Notes under the pieces: generated by a model
The model's input: the letters and a program-made list of their open reading frames with translations, nothing else
Told to the model about the DNA's origin: nothing
Database searches by the model: none
Shown: one piece after another, positions 33,801 to 42,163 of the stretch
Layout of the letters: the number at the start of each line of letters is the position of its first letter
How positions within the stretch are numbered: the first letter of the stretch is position 1
Origin: Clostridiaceae bacterium
GTDB taxonomy: Bacteria; Bacillota; Clostridia; Oscillospirales; Acutalibacteraceae
Length of the DNA: 64,000 nt
Reading direction: 5' to 3'
Assembly (NCBI GenBank): GCA_016285645.1
Contig: JAEERC010000011.1
Location: forward strand, 1-64,000
Translations under genes and position numbers: made by a program

Positions 33801-36800
33801 GTTATTTCACCCTTCGCGTCAGTCGAGCAGCCGCAGAGAACCCGCATTGTTTCGTCTTCATAAACAAGTTGGAAAGCTTCTCCGACTTTGTTTTCGCTCT
33901 GCACGATAAATCCGTTTACACACCTTGCGCCCCAAGGTGAGCCGTCTGCCGTTCCGTTATATTGAACATTGCAGACATTATAAAAAGCGTTTACTCCGAT
34001 TGTGCCGACACTGTCGGGAACTGTCAAGTTAAAAATCCCCGTGCACCCGTAAAACACCGAGTTGCCTATGCTTGTAACGCTGTTTGGAATTGTAACGTCA
34101 GTAAGCCCAGTGCAGCTGCAAAACGCCGATTTCCCTATACTCTCGACACCGGCGGGAATTGTTACGCTTGTAAGACCGGTGCAATTACGGAATGCATAAT
34201 CGGCAATTTTTGACACGCTGCCGTTATCGGGGATAATACTGTTATTACAACCCGCAATAAGTGTTTTACTTCCTGTTTCAATAAGACAGTTGTTTTCTGA
34301 GTGATAGAACCTGTTGTTGCTGTCAACTGTTATGCTTGCAAGTGTTCTGCCGGAAAGAAATTTATCGGGTATTGCATTAACTTCCGGACCAAATGCAACA
34401 CTTAAACCCGTTTCCGAATGCAATCCGGCGTCCATCAACATGGAAAGATCTGAAAAAGAAAAAATTGATAAAAGAAGTGGACTGCAAAATGAATATTCAG
34501 CACTCCGACAGTTATAATTTATCTGTTTCAATCCGAAACAATTATCAAATGCATTATAACCGATTTCCTCCACCGTTTCAGGCAGAGTGAGCTCCTCGAG
34601 GTTTTCACAGCCCGAAAAAGCGCCGTCGGCAATATATGCTTCATCTGTAACAGTCACTGTTTTTAATGATGAGGGCACAGAATAATAAACAGTATTAGAA
34701 CTAATAAAAAAATTAGAACCAGTAAAAAAATAGTATGTTTGCTTTATATTATTCGTTCCGAAGAAATTAGATACTCCGAAGATATAACCGAACAGAGATG
34801 CTTTTTTACGTTTATCAGACTGGAAAATGTTCTTATTATCTCTTTCCACATTCCCTTTATTATAACCGACAAACGGAATGGTCAGCTCCTCAAGAGAGGC
34901 GCACTCACTCAACGCGCCTCCGCAGATATGCGTTACCGTTTTGGGCAATGTGATTCTTTTGATACTCTCACAACCATCAAAAGCATTTGCGGGTACAAAG
35001 GTTTCCTGCGTGATGACAACCTCTTCAAGACTCTCGGGCACGGTTCCGCCGAAAATTGAAGCGAGGGTTTTGCCGGCGCATGAAGCATCAATTTCTTTTT
35101 TATAATTGGTGTTGCTTATATAGTTATATTCGTTGAAATTGTTTTCGTTTACTATGCCTTTTTCTGTGCCGATAAACGGCAGAGTGATTTTTTTCAGGTT
35201 GTTGAAGCCGGCAAAGGCGCCCGCCGGAATACTGCTGACACTGTCGTCAACAATTATCTCCGGATAATCCTTGTATTTTTCAAGCAGTTCGGGATTACTC
35301 AATTGTTCCGTGCCTATAGTGGGAACTGCTATTGCATACCCCTCTGTTCCCGGCTCGATAGTGTATAATTTTGCTCCGTAATATGTGGGGTCTGATGTCT
35401 GGCTGACAAAACGGATGTTTTTCCACTGCGCATAACTGCCGTTGTAAAATACGGTTTCAATGCTTTCACAGCCGTAAAACGCTTTTTTACCGACGCTTTC
35501 AACGCTGTCGGGAATAGTTACACTTTTAAGCGCGGCACAGCCTGAAAATGCGCAGGTGGAAATACGGCCGGTGCCGTCCTCTGTTTCAAACGTCTCAACA
35601 TCCGGCGAGACATTGAGAAGCATGGTGCAGCTGAACTCTATAATTGAACTGTCATAAGGGTCGCATATAACTTTTTCGATATAAACCGCACCGTTTTCAT
35701 CAAAGTTGCAGAACCTTTCATCGCAGTAAGCGTCGGCGGGATTATAAAGATTGTCTGCAACAGAAATTGTTTCCCCCGGTTTATCATAAAAAAGTCTGTC
35801 TATATCGGAAAGCTGCTTTGCATCCGGAACAGCGAGAAGCACAGGACTGATTCCTGATTGGTAAAGCACCCCGGTATCGTAATCCGAGTAGTGTGAATTG
35901 TTGCGTATGTTTATCCTCTCGAGGTTTTCACAGCCCTTGAATGCCGAATAAGGCACATCGCTGTTGTTATTATCCGGAACGGTATTTGTGCCAATACCAA
36001 CGATATCGGAATTTATTGTTATTTCTGTGAGATAACTGTTGTGGGAAAACGCTTTTTCGGCAATATATTCTGTACCGTCGGGAATCCTATACTCATATTT
36101 TCCGTCTATAGCATTACCGTTCTCATCACAGCAGAGGCCGTCTGACTTCGCTTCCGGATAATAGACAAGGAAATCACATGCGTCAAATTTGTAAAACAGG
36201 ACACCGTCAACACTGTAGTAGTTGTTTCCGGATAATTCCGTTACCTTAACCGCCTCAAGGTTTGTGCAGCCGTCAAAAACGCCGAAGTCTGCTATGGGCG
36301 AGTTTTCGAAGTTATGCTCATATCTCATTTTGCCGAAAGCGAAACCGCAGTATCTACTCAATGAAGCGTTATTATTTAACAAGCCGGATGAAAAACTGAC
36401 TTTTTTAAGCTGTTCGCAGTTTTCAAACGCTCCGTCCGCAACAATCAGGGTGTCCTGAGGAATTGTGAAATCAATCAGACCGCCTTCGTCAATGATGACA
36501 TTTTCGGGGGAAGCGGAATAATCAATATAATCGGGATTGAACGAAACCAGATGTTTGCCGTTGCTGCTTGTCAGATACAATCCGCCGTCGGATGACCAGT
36601 TGTCAGAGTTTTTGTAAAAGGCAGTGTCATCAAAAGCGTGTTTGCCGATTGAACAGATCCGCGCCGATTCAATAATTGTGATTTGCCGAACTTCAGACAA
36701 TCCGTAAAACGCATAGTCGCTGATAAACACCTTGGGGTAATAAGCGCAATTCAATACTTCCTGATATTTCTGATAATCAGATTGGAATAGACGCAAAATA

Positions 36801-37102
36801 TTATAGGATAATGCACCTTCTCCGTCGTTTCTGAGATATGAAAGAGGCGCACCGAAATGAATTTGATGAATTGAATTCCTTTGCGCATACCACGGAGCCT
36901 CGCCGGGAGCGTAGTCATCCATATTACCTAATCCGTAAATATAGAGCACACCGCTGTCAATGCTGTAAAGCAATCCGTCACTGCCGCATATTGCTATACC
37001 AGGATAAGAATCAGCCGAAGCTGTTACGCTGCCGAAGCCCGCGGAAAAACTTCCGAGGGAAATGACAAGCGCAAGAGTCAAAGACAGTATTTTTTTAAAC
37101 AT
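30884..37102 (-). CDS. Giant BspA-like leucine-rich-repeat surface protein (2072 aa)
   Basis: Signal peptide (LSLTLALVISLGSFSAGFG). Dozens of LRR_5 repeats of the SIPAGAF/ITIPDSVESIGKKAFYGC type fill residues 50-1650, interrupted by inserts and GNCLV/NCLIET segments. Ig-like modules cover about 1650-2030, and the chain ends with GFFAIIIAFFRQIFG plus a short polar tail. No LPXTG, SLH or cohesin/dockerin motif. BspA-type LRR proteins bind host matrix proteins in characterised species. It lies 12 bases after a cysteine protease gene and is co-transcribed with a sigma factor. The frame is intact throughout. Confidence 0.88.
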   Translation of the reverse strand: MFKKILSLTLALVISLGSFSAGFGSVTASADSYPGIAICGSDGLLYSIDSGVLYIYGLGNMDDYAPGEAPWYAQRNSIHQIHFGAPLSYLRNDGEGALSYNILRLFQSDYQKYQEVLNCAYYPKVFISDYAFYGLSEVRQITIIESARICSIGKHAFDDTAFYKNSDNWSSDGGLYLTSSNGKHLVSFNPDYIDYSASPENVIIDEGGLIDFTIPQDTLIVADGAFENCEQLKKVSFSSGLLNNNASLSRYCGFAFGKMRYEHNFENSPIADFGVFDGCTNLEAVKVTELSGNNYYSVDGVLFYKFDACDFLVYYPEAKSDGLCCDENGNAIDGKYEYRIPDGTEYIAEKAFSHNSYLTEITINSDIVGIGTNTVPDNNNSDVPYSAFKGCENLERINIRNNSHYSDYDTGVLYQSGISPVLLAVPDAKQLSDIDRLFYDKPGETISVADNLYNPADAYCDERFCNFDENGAVYIEKVICDPYDSSIIEFSCTMLLNVSPDVETFETEDGTGRISTCAFSGCAALKSVTIPDSVESVGKKAFYGCESIETVFYNGSYAQWKNIRFVSQTSDPTYYGAKLYTIEPGTEGYAIAVPTIGTEQLSNPELLEKYKDYPEIIVDDSVSSIPAGAFAGFNNLKKITLPFIGTEKGIVNENNFNEYNYISNTNYKKEIDASCAGKTLASIFGGTVPESLEEVVITQETFVPANAFDGCESIKRITLPKTVTHICGGALSECASLEELTIPFVGYNKGNVERDNKNIFQSDKRKKASLFGYIFGVSNFFGTNNIKQTYYFFTGSNFFISSNTVYYSVPSSLKTVTVTDEAYIADGAFSGCENLEELTLPETVEEIGYNAFDNCFGLKQINYNCRSAEYSFCSPLLLSIFSFSDLSMLMDAGLHSETGLSVAFGPEVNAIPDKFLSGRTLASITVDSNNRFYHSENNCLIETGSKTLIAGCNNSIIPDNGSVSKIADYAFRNCTGLTSVTIPAGVESIGKSAFCSCTGLTDVTIPNSVTSIGNSVFYGCTGIFNLTVPDSVGTIGVNAFYNVCNVQYNGTADGSPWGARCVNGFIVQSENKVGEAFQLVYEDETMRVLCGCSTDAKGEITIPASVEQVRDRAFAGCGLITGITFKVSVQEPEFGKDCFTGCTKLTEVRYKFKDIQAKHVIYGDDGTRLIFCSKNYNGDNGDGKYTIPDGVRVIEDNAFYNCAELDTITVPGSVVSVGSHAFDGTAASVKTTRTLEDKNGYGTFSLVYVGNCLVKATWTAKEPSENSQDQDTDELIICAIPEGTTCVAADAFSDCPEITGVELCASLKGISHNAFGGCGKLSAATDDGVSLEYVGADAFAGTALYSGWENGNDEALYIGNCLVKVKATASGENGAFNVTDGTTCIADRAFEGCEGITSVTIPGSVGNIGSYAFYGCANLTEITIPEGVETIGSDVFENCENLVSVTLPSTLTRLGDCAFVGCAALESITAGEPDNTKPSYYYAQDGVLYRKRINPDKEYIVRYPSQKEYVEKYEVPDRITNIENYAFEGCGNIGEVVHNGKVYFRHLAFYECSAVVHGDGLVSGYELSKDGRVLTTVTFAALNEQGEFTVPDTVYAISSMAFNNNEVKQCLTKIDLNSTVFICDGAFKGCKYLESVQGKNVKFVGKNAFSGCTSLSQDNIDGFKLPGEENPVKITVNNEQPENNTVEVEYNGNVVLTVETELLTSGSPVETKVVFINDDTGEELGEGSELALNEIKYDIKNIKACVVAVVQTENGEKEDPIAESDIINVVVNRSTVRIPIIDKDGNELEEDCECECAYGDTLILSVKADGYDVVWYNGDIEIGRGEGENNTLEYTVTENMEIYAKIGGEIETKRVKVTVVKLPEIDVSGDFNTETEIGKTVTLKVVEQNDIVIEEYCVIKWFKEGSADPVGTGTTCEFKNIDEKLDVTIRFYLKGTDTELFSKTYTIDVKKETVDAEDANIAIKNNGKAEKTVDLKSTVTFTADVENMPDGSKIQWYINGEAVKGENGKTFKVEKAEKDFTVQAKLVDAQGKEICESETQTVKVKTGFFAIIIAFFRQIFGRLPDVKWEEVK

Positions 37103-37114
37103 ATCACAATCTCC

Positions 37115-38605
37115 TCAGTTTCCTAAAATAGGCAGAATATTAAACAACAGATGAATCGGGACGAACATAAGTTTTACTAATCCCACGAGTATTTCCACAA
37201 GATCATCCATCGGCTCTGCCGGTGTGACAATCACAACCATTGTTCTGCTACCGGTGTCAAGGCCTGTTGTTTCGCTGTTGTATTCAACTCCGTTTGCAAA
37301 CGCGTAAGTTTCGTCATCAAACTCAATCACCGCGTAATACTGCTTACCTTCGGGAGTTTTGCCGGGCAATTTGGAATAGTTCCCGTTGTTAAACTGCTCG
37401 TTGTCTTTGAATTCGGTAAGAGTTATTTTGTTTTTTTCAAAATCTCCTTTAAGGATTCTTCTGACTGAACCGTCGTCATAAGTCAGTTTAATATAGCCGA
37501 GGTTGTATTTGGCCGTTTCGATTTTCGTGATGCCGAACCCGACTTTTTCTTTTGTACAAACAAGCAGAACACTGGTCTTGTCATCAATTTTATAAAACGG
37601 ATGGTTGTCATCCGGAATATCGTCATCCTTATCTACATACAGGAGCGGCATTGTGTCTCCGTTAAAATAGCACGCCGTTTTGCTGCCGAAATATGTTTTT
37701 TCGGGAGGATAAACGGCATAACAGCCCGTAGTGTAATCCTTGAATATTTCGCATTTGTAAGTATTGCCGTTTTCATCAACCGCGTAGGCATGTTTCTCAT
37801 TGCCGTCAACGGCGACAAAAACCGTTTTGAGATAGGTGTCATCCCAGTTTTCAATGGTATCAATACCTGCATTGGATTCGTTCCCCCGCAAAACGGAAAC
37901 TGTTGCCGCGCCGATAAGCGACTGCTTGTATGAGAGACGGAAATAACCGCCTTCACCGTATTTGTCGCCGTAACTGTTTTTGCATATCCACGCGCCGTTT
38001 TCACCCGGGTCGGTTTCAAAGTTTTCACCGGAATAGTTATCATCCCAGCCCACAACGCACACCGCGTGCTGCTTTGCGTTTGCCGGGTCCGGCTCATCGC
38101 AGTAAAAAGCGGATGTGAGTTCATTGAAATAATATCCGTTGGATAATGTAATACCCGGCAGGTCAAAGCAGATTACAACCGAGCCGTATTCCTTAACAGC
38201 TTTTTTAATCTCTTTTATATTATCTTCTGTTTCAACCGGCAGTTCCGCCAGGTTAACCCTGTATTCGTTTTCGGTTCCGGTCAGATTCTTGCCGTTTATT
38301 ATACCGAGCGCCTGCTCCCATTCCGTTACATATCCGTCGCCGTTTTTGCATTTTTCGGCAAGCGCGGCGGCGTCGAATTCTTTTTCGGTTTTCCAATATT
38401 TCAGAACAAAATTTTCGGCGCAGGATGCGACCGCGTTATAGAGGCAGAGGCCGGTTTTGCCCTGATCCTTGATAAAGGGTGAAACAAACTCAAGCCCGGA
38501 AAGATCGTTGTTGTAAGCTTCCTGATATGCCGAACCGAAAACAGCAAACGGACAAAGCATAGAGACCGCAAGAACAAGCGCTGTAATAACTTTAATTTTT
38601 TTCAT
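37115..38605 (-). CDS. Secreted papain-like (C1) cysteine protease
   Basis: 496 residues with a signal peptide (ITALVLAVSMLCPFAVFG). The catalytic elements of family C1 are present: Gln48 of the oxyanion hole and Cys54 (DQGKTGLCLYNAVAS), His180 (KQHAVCVVGWDD) and Asn210 (ICKNSYGDKYGEGGYF). It resembles the bacterial lectin-like-domain C1 proteases; a beta-rich domain spans about 240-460 and a hydrophobic segment (LVEILVGLVKLMFVPIHLLF) closes the chain. It starts 2 bases after the sigma-factor stop, so the two are translationally coupled. Confidence 0.88.
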   Translation of the reverse strand: MKKIKVITALVLAVSMLCPFAVFGSAYQEAYNNDLSGLEFVSPFIKDQGKTGLCLYNAVASCAENFVLKYWKTEKEFDAAALAEKCKNGDGYVTEWEQALGIINGKNLTGTENEYRVNLAELPVETEDNIKEIKKAVKEYGSVVICFDLPGITLSNGYYFNELTSAFYCDEPDPANAKQHAVCVVGWDDNYSGENFETDPGENGAWICKNSYGDKYGEGGYFRLSYKQSLIGAATVSVLRGNESNAGIDTIENWDDTYLKTVFVAVDGNEKHAYAVDENGNTYKCEIFKDYTTGCYAVYPPEKTYFGSKTACYFNGDTMPLLYVDKDDDIPDDNHPFYKIDDKTSVLLVCTKEKVGFGITKIETAKYNLGYIKLTYDDGSVRRILKGDFEKNKITLTEFKDNEQFNNGNYSKLPGKTPEGKQYYAVIEFDDETYAFANGVEYNSETTGLDTGSRTMVVIVTPAEPMDDLVEILVGLVKLMFVPIHLLFNILPILGN

Positions 38606-38607
38606 AT

Positions 38608-40410
38608 TTACCTCCCGTTGGCAATTGAATCGACCGCTTCCAGAATTCTTTCGGAAGTCTCGTCGGATGATTCTTTGATAAATTTGGTAAGCCCGTCTAT
38701 CGGAATATCCAGCCGCGCTATATCGCCTAGCACAGGAATATCATATATACCCTCTATCATTTCCAGCAGTTCAAATTCTTTTTCCACTGCATCGCTTGCG
38801 CCGTTATAAAGCAAGTTGAGTATCTGATTTTCCAAAGAATCCGGATTGGTTTCCGACCCGTAGGGCGAATAAAGATGCACAACAAAAACATATTTTCCCG
38901 TTTCGGGGTTTTCCGCGACTCCGACACCGATTTTTGTAATAAGCGGATTGGTAATCAGCTTTTTGTTGTCGTCTTTGTTCCAGATTTTCGCCGCCTCGGC
39001 GGATGAGGAATAATTGAAAGCACGGATTTCAAGCCTTGTGCCCGATGTCATTCCGTTTTGCTCAAATACGGTTGTGTAATCCGAGCCGTCGGGCCTTGCC
39101 GCGAAGTTTTTGCCCGACCACGCAATCTCCTCCGCGCGGACATTCGCCTGCTCCGTAAGCGTGTCATCAAGGGTAAGCCCCGACATTCCGCTTCTCAGTG
39201 AATTTATTTCGTCAAGCGTTGAGTTAATCATTGACGCGTTTTTGACTTTGTTCTCGTTCGCGGCGGGCAACAGCTCGTCATAAGTCGCGTGAAAACCGCT
39301 TCTGTCAACCGTCGGCCGTTTTTCGTCAATTTCATAACCGGAATCATTCTTTACGGTGAAAGTGTAAAAACTGCCTCTTACGCCGTATTTCATATCTTTC
39401 TGTTCGATATCGGTATCGACTTTCTTTTTATCTTTATCCACAAAAAAGTATATTGTGTCATCCTTTTTTGTCGGCTGTTCAACCTGCGAAGCAGGCTCCA
39501 TAATTTTCACCTCTTCCACATAAGCCGTTGTGGTTTCGGCGTTTTTCTCGCTGTTTCTGCTTCTGACCGCGTTTGTGCCCGCGACCGCGCCGCCGCCTAT
39601 GACCGCCACGGCAAGTACACCCGCGACTATTTTACCGACTATGCCTGTTGTTGCAGCCGCAGTGCCCGCTGCCGCGGAACCCGCCGCAACGCCGGCAGCC
39701 GCAGTGCCGGCGGTAACGGCAGTGAGAGTTGCCGCCGCGGCCCCGCTTGAAGCGAACGCCCCGCCTGTAGCAATGCCCGCGCTCTTGAGAGCCCAGACAA
39801 CAAGCGGTATGGGAGCGACACCGAAGAGTTTCTTGTTCTTCTTCTCGAGTTCCTTGACGCCCTTGGCGAGATCCTTCTTCGCCTGAACAAGGCGGCTCTT
39901 GACCGTGTTCTCGTTGACGCCGAGGGATTCGGCTATCTCCTTTGTGGTCATTTCATCGTAGTAATAGAGCATTACAGCCGTTCTTTTTTCATCGCTCAGC
40001 GAATCGATAAGCGACATGACATCCCTGCACAGGTCTTCCTTTTCTATACTGCTTTCGGGCACATACTCCTCATTCTCCTCGGGTATGGACTCAAGCACAA
40101 ACGCCTCCGTCTCCTCATCCTTGAACAGGGACGGATTGTTTTTGGCGAGATAATTCTTAGCCGTGTTCGCCACAAGCATATTGAACCAGCTCATGAACGA
40201 CTCGGGCTTGTCAAGTGTTGAAAGCTTGTCCAGCACCTTGACATAACTGTCCTGAAGCACGTCCTGAGCGTCATCTTCGTTTTTAACGACTTTGAGGGCG
40301 GTAAAATACGCCGCCTGATTTGTCATGTTGTAAATTGCCTCAAACGCCTTGCCGTCGCCGTTCTGATATTTTACGACTTCCGCGGCAAGCTTTTCCTTGT
40401 CAACATTCAT
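38608..40410 (-). CDS. ECF-like sigma factor fused to membrane segment and CAP-like domain
   Basis: 600 residues. Sigma region 2 at about 22-90 (KNEDDAQDVLQDSYVKVL) and region 4 at about 130-182 (MTTKEIAESLGVNENTVKSR) are well formed. An Ala/Gly-rich hydrophobic stretch (200-280) contains a membrane helix (IVGKIVAGVLAVAVIGGG). The remainder should be outside: a spacer, then a CAP/SCP-like domain (about 395-515: LDEINSLRSGMSGLTLDDTL, ARPDG, ITKIGVGVAENPETG). The His usual before RPDG is Ala, so the domain may be a sensor rather than an enzyme. Promoter TTGACT-N18-TATAAT upstream. It heads the protease/LRR operon. Confidence 0.85.
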   Translation of the reverse strand: MNVDKEKLAAEVVKYQNGDGKAFEAIYNMTNQAAYFTALKVVKNEDDAQDVLQDSYVKVLDKLSTLDKPESFMSWFNMLVANTAKNYLAKNNPSLFKDEETEAFVLESIPEENEEYVPESSIEKEDLCRDVMSLIDSLSDEKRTAVMLYYYDEMTTKEIAESLGVNENTVKSRLVQAKKDLAKGVKELEKKNKKLFGVAPIPLVVWALKSAGIATGGAFASSGAAAATLTAVTAGTAAAGVAAGSAAAGTAAATTGIVGKIVAGVLAVAVIGGGAVAGTNAVRSRNSEKNAETTTAYVEEVKIMEPASQVEQPTKKDDTIYFFVDKDKKKVDTDIEQKDMKYGVRGSFYTFTVKNDSGYEIDEKRPTVDRSGFHATYDELLPAANENKVKNASMINSTLDEINSLRSGMSGLTLDDTLTEQANVRAEEIAWSGKNFAARPDGSDYTTVFEQNGMTSGTRLEIRAFNYSSSAEAAKIWNKDDNKKLITNPLITKIGVGVAENPETGKYVFVVHLYSPYGSETNPDSLENQILNLLYNGASDAVEKEFELLEMIEGIYDIPVLGDIARLDIPIDGLTKFIKESSDETSERILEAVDSIANGR

Positions 40411-40727
40411 TTAATCACTCTCCGGTAAAAAATAAAAACCAAACCCGTCATATTTTAAGTTCAGAGGGAAGCGCCTTCCGTAACAATATGACAAGCAAGG
40501 TCCGAAAAAACAAAACAAATTTTCCATTTTAATGTTTAAGCCAATCCTGTAATAATAATTATAATACAAAAACAATTTATCAGTCAACATTTTCGGCTCA
40601 TTTTGTTTTGTTTTATCCGCGCCTTCCCCCGCAGACAGCGTCACTGCCGGATTTTATTGCGGAGGATTAAGCAGGATCGGCTTTCTCCTGTTTTGACAGC
40701 GGCGCTGCCTGCGGGAAAAGGCGGGAT
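40411..40727. other. Intergenic stretch of 317 bases upstream of the sigma-factor gene
   Basis: Holds the sigma-factor promoter, its roughly 140-base leader with the hairpin GGAAG-CGC-CTTCC near 40468-40480, and an inverted repeat of 12 of 13 bp (40628-40640 with 40703-40715) downstream of the 45-aa gene. A 38-codon frame (40411-40527, minus) abuts the sigma start but has no ribosome site. Nothing else is seen. Confidence 0.5.
40558..40587 (-). promoter_or_regulatory. Sigma-factor operon promoter (TTGACT-N18-TATAAT)
   Basis: -35 TTGACT at 40582-40587 and -10 TATAAT at 40558-40563 on the minus strand; the transcript would carry a leader of about 140 bases. Confidence 0.7.
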
Positions 40728-40865
40728 TTATTCGTCCGTTTCAATTTGCTTCTGTAAAAACGCAGTCAATGTGTTAAGAAGAATTTCAACCTTCTTCTCG
40801 TCGGGAAGTTTTGTCTCCTCCGCCGCGACCTTCAGAGATTCCCTGATTAATTCTTCGATGTTCAA
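40728..40865 (-). CDS. Small acidic helical protein, 45 aa
   Basis: Starts at TTG 40865 with GAAGGG upstream: NIEELIRESLKVAAEETKLP and on to a Glu/Asp-rich end. Predicted to be all-helical. It lies 58 bases after the 50-aa gene and probably in the same transcript. Sequence periodicity and ribosome site support it; no family recognised. Confidence 0.55.
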   Translation of the reverse strand: MNIEELIRESLKVAAEETKLPDEKKVEILLNTLTAFLQKQIETDE

Positions 40866-40923
40866 TAAGCAACCCTTCTTTCTCTGAACAGGATTACCCC
40901 TTCAAAACCCTTAATTTGTTATA

Positions 40924-41076
40924 TTATTTCAGATTGATATAAACGCTGTTGCCGTCCACATGGAAAAGACCGTTTTTGACTTTGTTTAAACTCTCCACGG
41001 GTTTGAAACCCATATCAAAAAGTCTGTCGATGTAGTTGATTGCCATTTCGTCGCTGTTGAATGTAAGTCTAAACAT
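40924..41076 (-). CDS. Small protein, 50 aa
   Basis: MFRLTFNSDEMAINYIDRLF, then DMGFKPVESLNKVKNG and a beta-like end (LFHVDGNSVYINLK). It looks like a complete small alpha/beta fold. Upstream are AGAGG and copy B of the conserved AT-rich element. No family recognised. Because it shares its control element with the InlB-repeat gene, it may belong to the same regulon. Confidence 0.65.
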   Translation of the reverse strand: MFRLTFNSDEMAINYIDRLFDMGFKPVESLNKVKNGLFHVDGNSVYINLK

Positions 41077-41110
41077 TTTTGTTACCTCTTTCGATTATTT
41101 TGTCGGCTTT

Positions 41111-41189
41111 TTCGCCCTTTTCACCTCTAAGACAAGCCGAAAATCAAAATAGTTTGAAATTTTTTGAAAAAAATTGAAAAATTTTTAAA
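41111..41189. promoter_or_regulatory. Conserved AT-rich element, copy B
   Basis: Counterpart of 30701-30780. The inverted repeat here reads TCAAA-ATAG-TTTGA (41144-41157). It starts about 35 bp upstream of the 50-aa protein gene, in the same orientation relative to its gene as copy A. Confidence 0.65.
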
Positions 41190-41236
41190 TCGCCGGTAAT
41201 CTGCCGCAAAAAACCAGCGGGAATCGCTGTTCGGCG

Positions 41237-41266
41237 TTACGGGCAAAACAGAGTTTTGCTCCGTAA
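41237..41266. other. Strong intergenic hairpin
   Basis: TTACGG-GCAAAAC-AGA-GTTTTGC-T-CCGTAA, 13 paired bases with one bulge and no T-run. It separates the divergent 50-aa and HAD genes; could be a degenerate terminator or a repeat element. Confidence 0.45.
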
Positions 41267-41297
41267 GGGCGAATATTATCCGCCGCCTTTCGCGCAC

Positions 41298-41326
41298 TTG
41301 TATCGCCCGTGAAAATGTGATATAAT
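41298..41326 (+). promoter_or_regulatory. HAD-hydrolase promoter (TTGTAT-N17-TATAAT)
   Basis: -35 TTGTAT at 41298-41303, -10 TATAAT at 41321-41326, about 33 bases before the ATG. Confidence 0.75.
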
Positions 41327-41359
41327 TTTAAGGATATCGTAAAAAAACGAGGTTATATT

Positions 41360-42139
41360 ATGGGCGTGTTTGACAAAACAAAATATTTCATTGTCGATAT
41401 GGACGGCACTTTTTATCTGGACGGCAACATCATCCCCGGCTCAGACGAGTTCCTGCAGAAGGCGAGGGAGACGGGCAGAGATTTCTACTTTTTCACAAAC
41501 AACTCATCAAACAATGTCGAAGTTTGCCGCAAAAAGCTCGCGGATATGGGCTTCCCCGTTGACGAAAACAGGGTGATTGTCTCCTCTGCCGTGGCGATTG
41601 ATTATCTCAACCGCAACCACCCCGGCAAAAGGATATTCCTGCTGGGCAACGAGCGCCTTACAAAGGACTGCGCCGACGGCGGGCTGAATCTTGTGACCGA
41701 AAATCCCGACATTGTGCTTCTCGGCTTCGACACGACTCTCACCTATCAGAAGATGTGGGACGCCGTCCGGTTCCTCGACGCGGGCGCTCTCTACTACGCC
41801 ACCCATCCCGACCGCAACTGCCCCACGGCGGACGGCTACAAGCCCGACACCGGCTCGATGATTGAGATGTTTGCCGCCTCAACAGGCAGACGCCCCACCG
41901 TGCTCGGCAAGCCGATGACCGCCACGGTTGACTACATCACCCGCCTACTCGGCTGCAAAGCAGATGAGCTTGCCTTCATCGGCGACCGCCTTGAGACGGA
42001 TATAGCCATCGGTTTCAACCATTCAATACCCTGCGCCCTCGTTTTCAGCGGAGTAACCACACCCGAAATGTATGAAAAATCGGAGATCCGCGCCTCGGTT
42101 ACCGCCGAAAATATGAAATCTCTCACAAAATTTTTATAA
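41360..42139 (+). CDS. HAD-superfamily phosphatase (NagD/AraL-like)
   Basis: A 259-residue class IIA HAD phosphatase. Motif I is D13-M-D15-G-T (IVDMDGTFYL), motif II FFTNNSSNN, the Lys motif LGKPMTA and motif IV FIGDRLETDI, with the C2-type cap between them. Close relatives hydrolyse sugar phosphates or p-nitrophenyl phosphate; NagD acts on UMP/GMP. Cytoplasmic. It has its own promoter and is followed by the separately promoted Maf gene. Confidence 0.92.
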   Translation: MGVFDKTKYFIVDMDGTFYLDGNIIPGSDEFLQKARETGRDFYFFTNNSSNNVEVCRKKLADMGFPVDENRVIVSSAVAIDYLNRNHPGKRIFLLGNERLTKDCADGGLNLVTENPDIVLLGFDTTLTYQKMWDAVRFLDAGALYYATHPDRNCPTADGYKPDTGSMIEMFAASTGRRPTVLGKPMTATVDYITRLLGCKADELAFIGDRLETDIAIGFNHSIPCALVFSGVTTPEMYEKSEIRASVTAENMKSLTKFL

Positions 42140-42163
42140 TTTTCAGAAAAAAACTATATAATA

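Noticed and set aside
40411..40527. 38-codon leader frame abutting the sigma gene
   Set aside because: No ribosome site and no conserved-looking features; kept only as part of the leader description.
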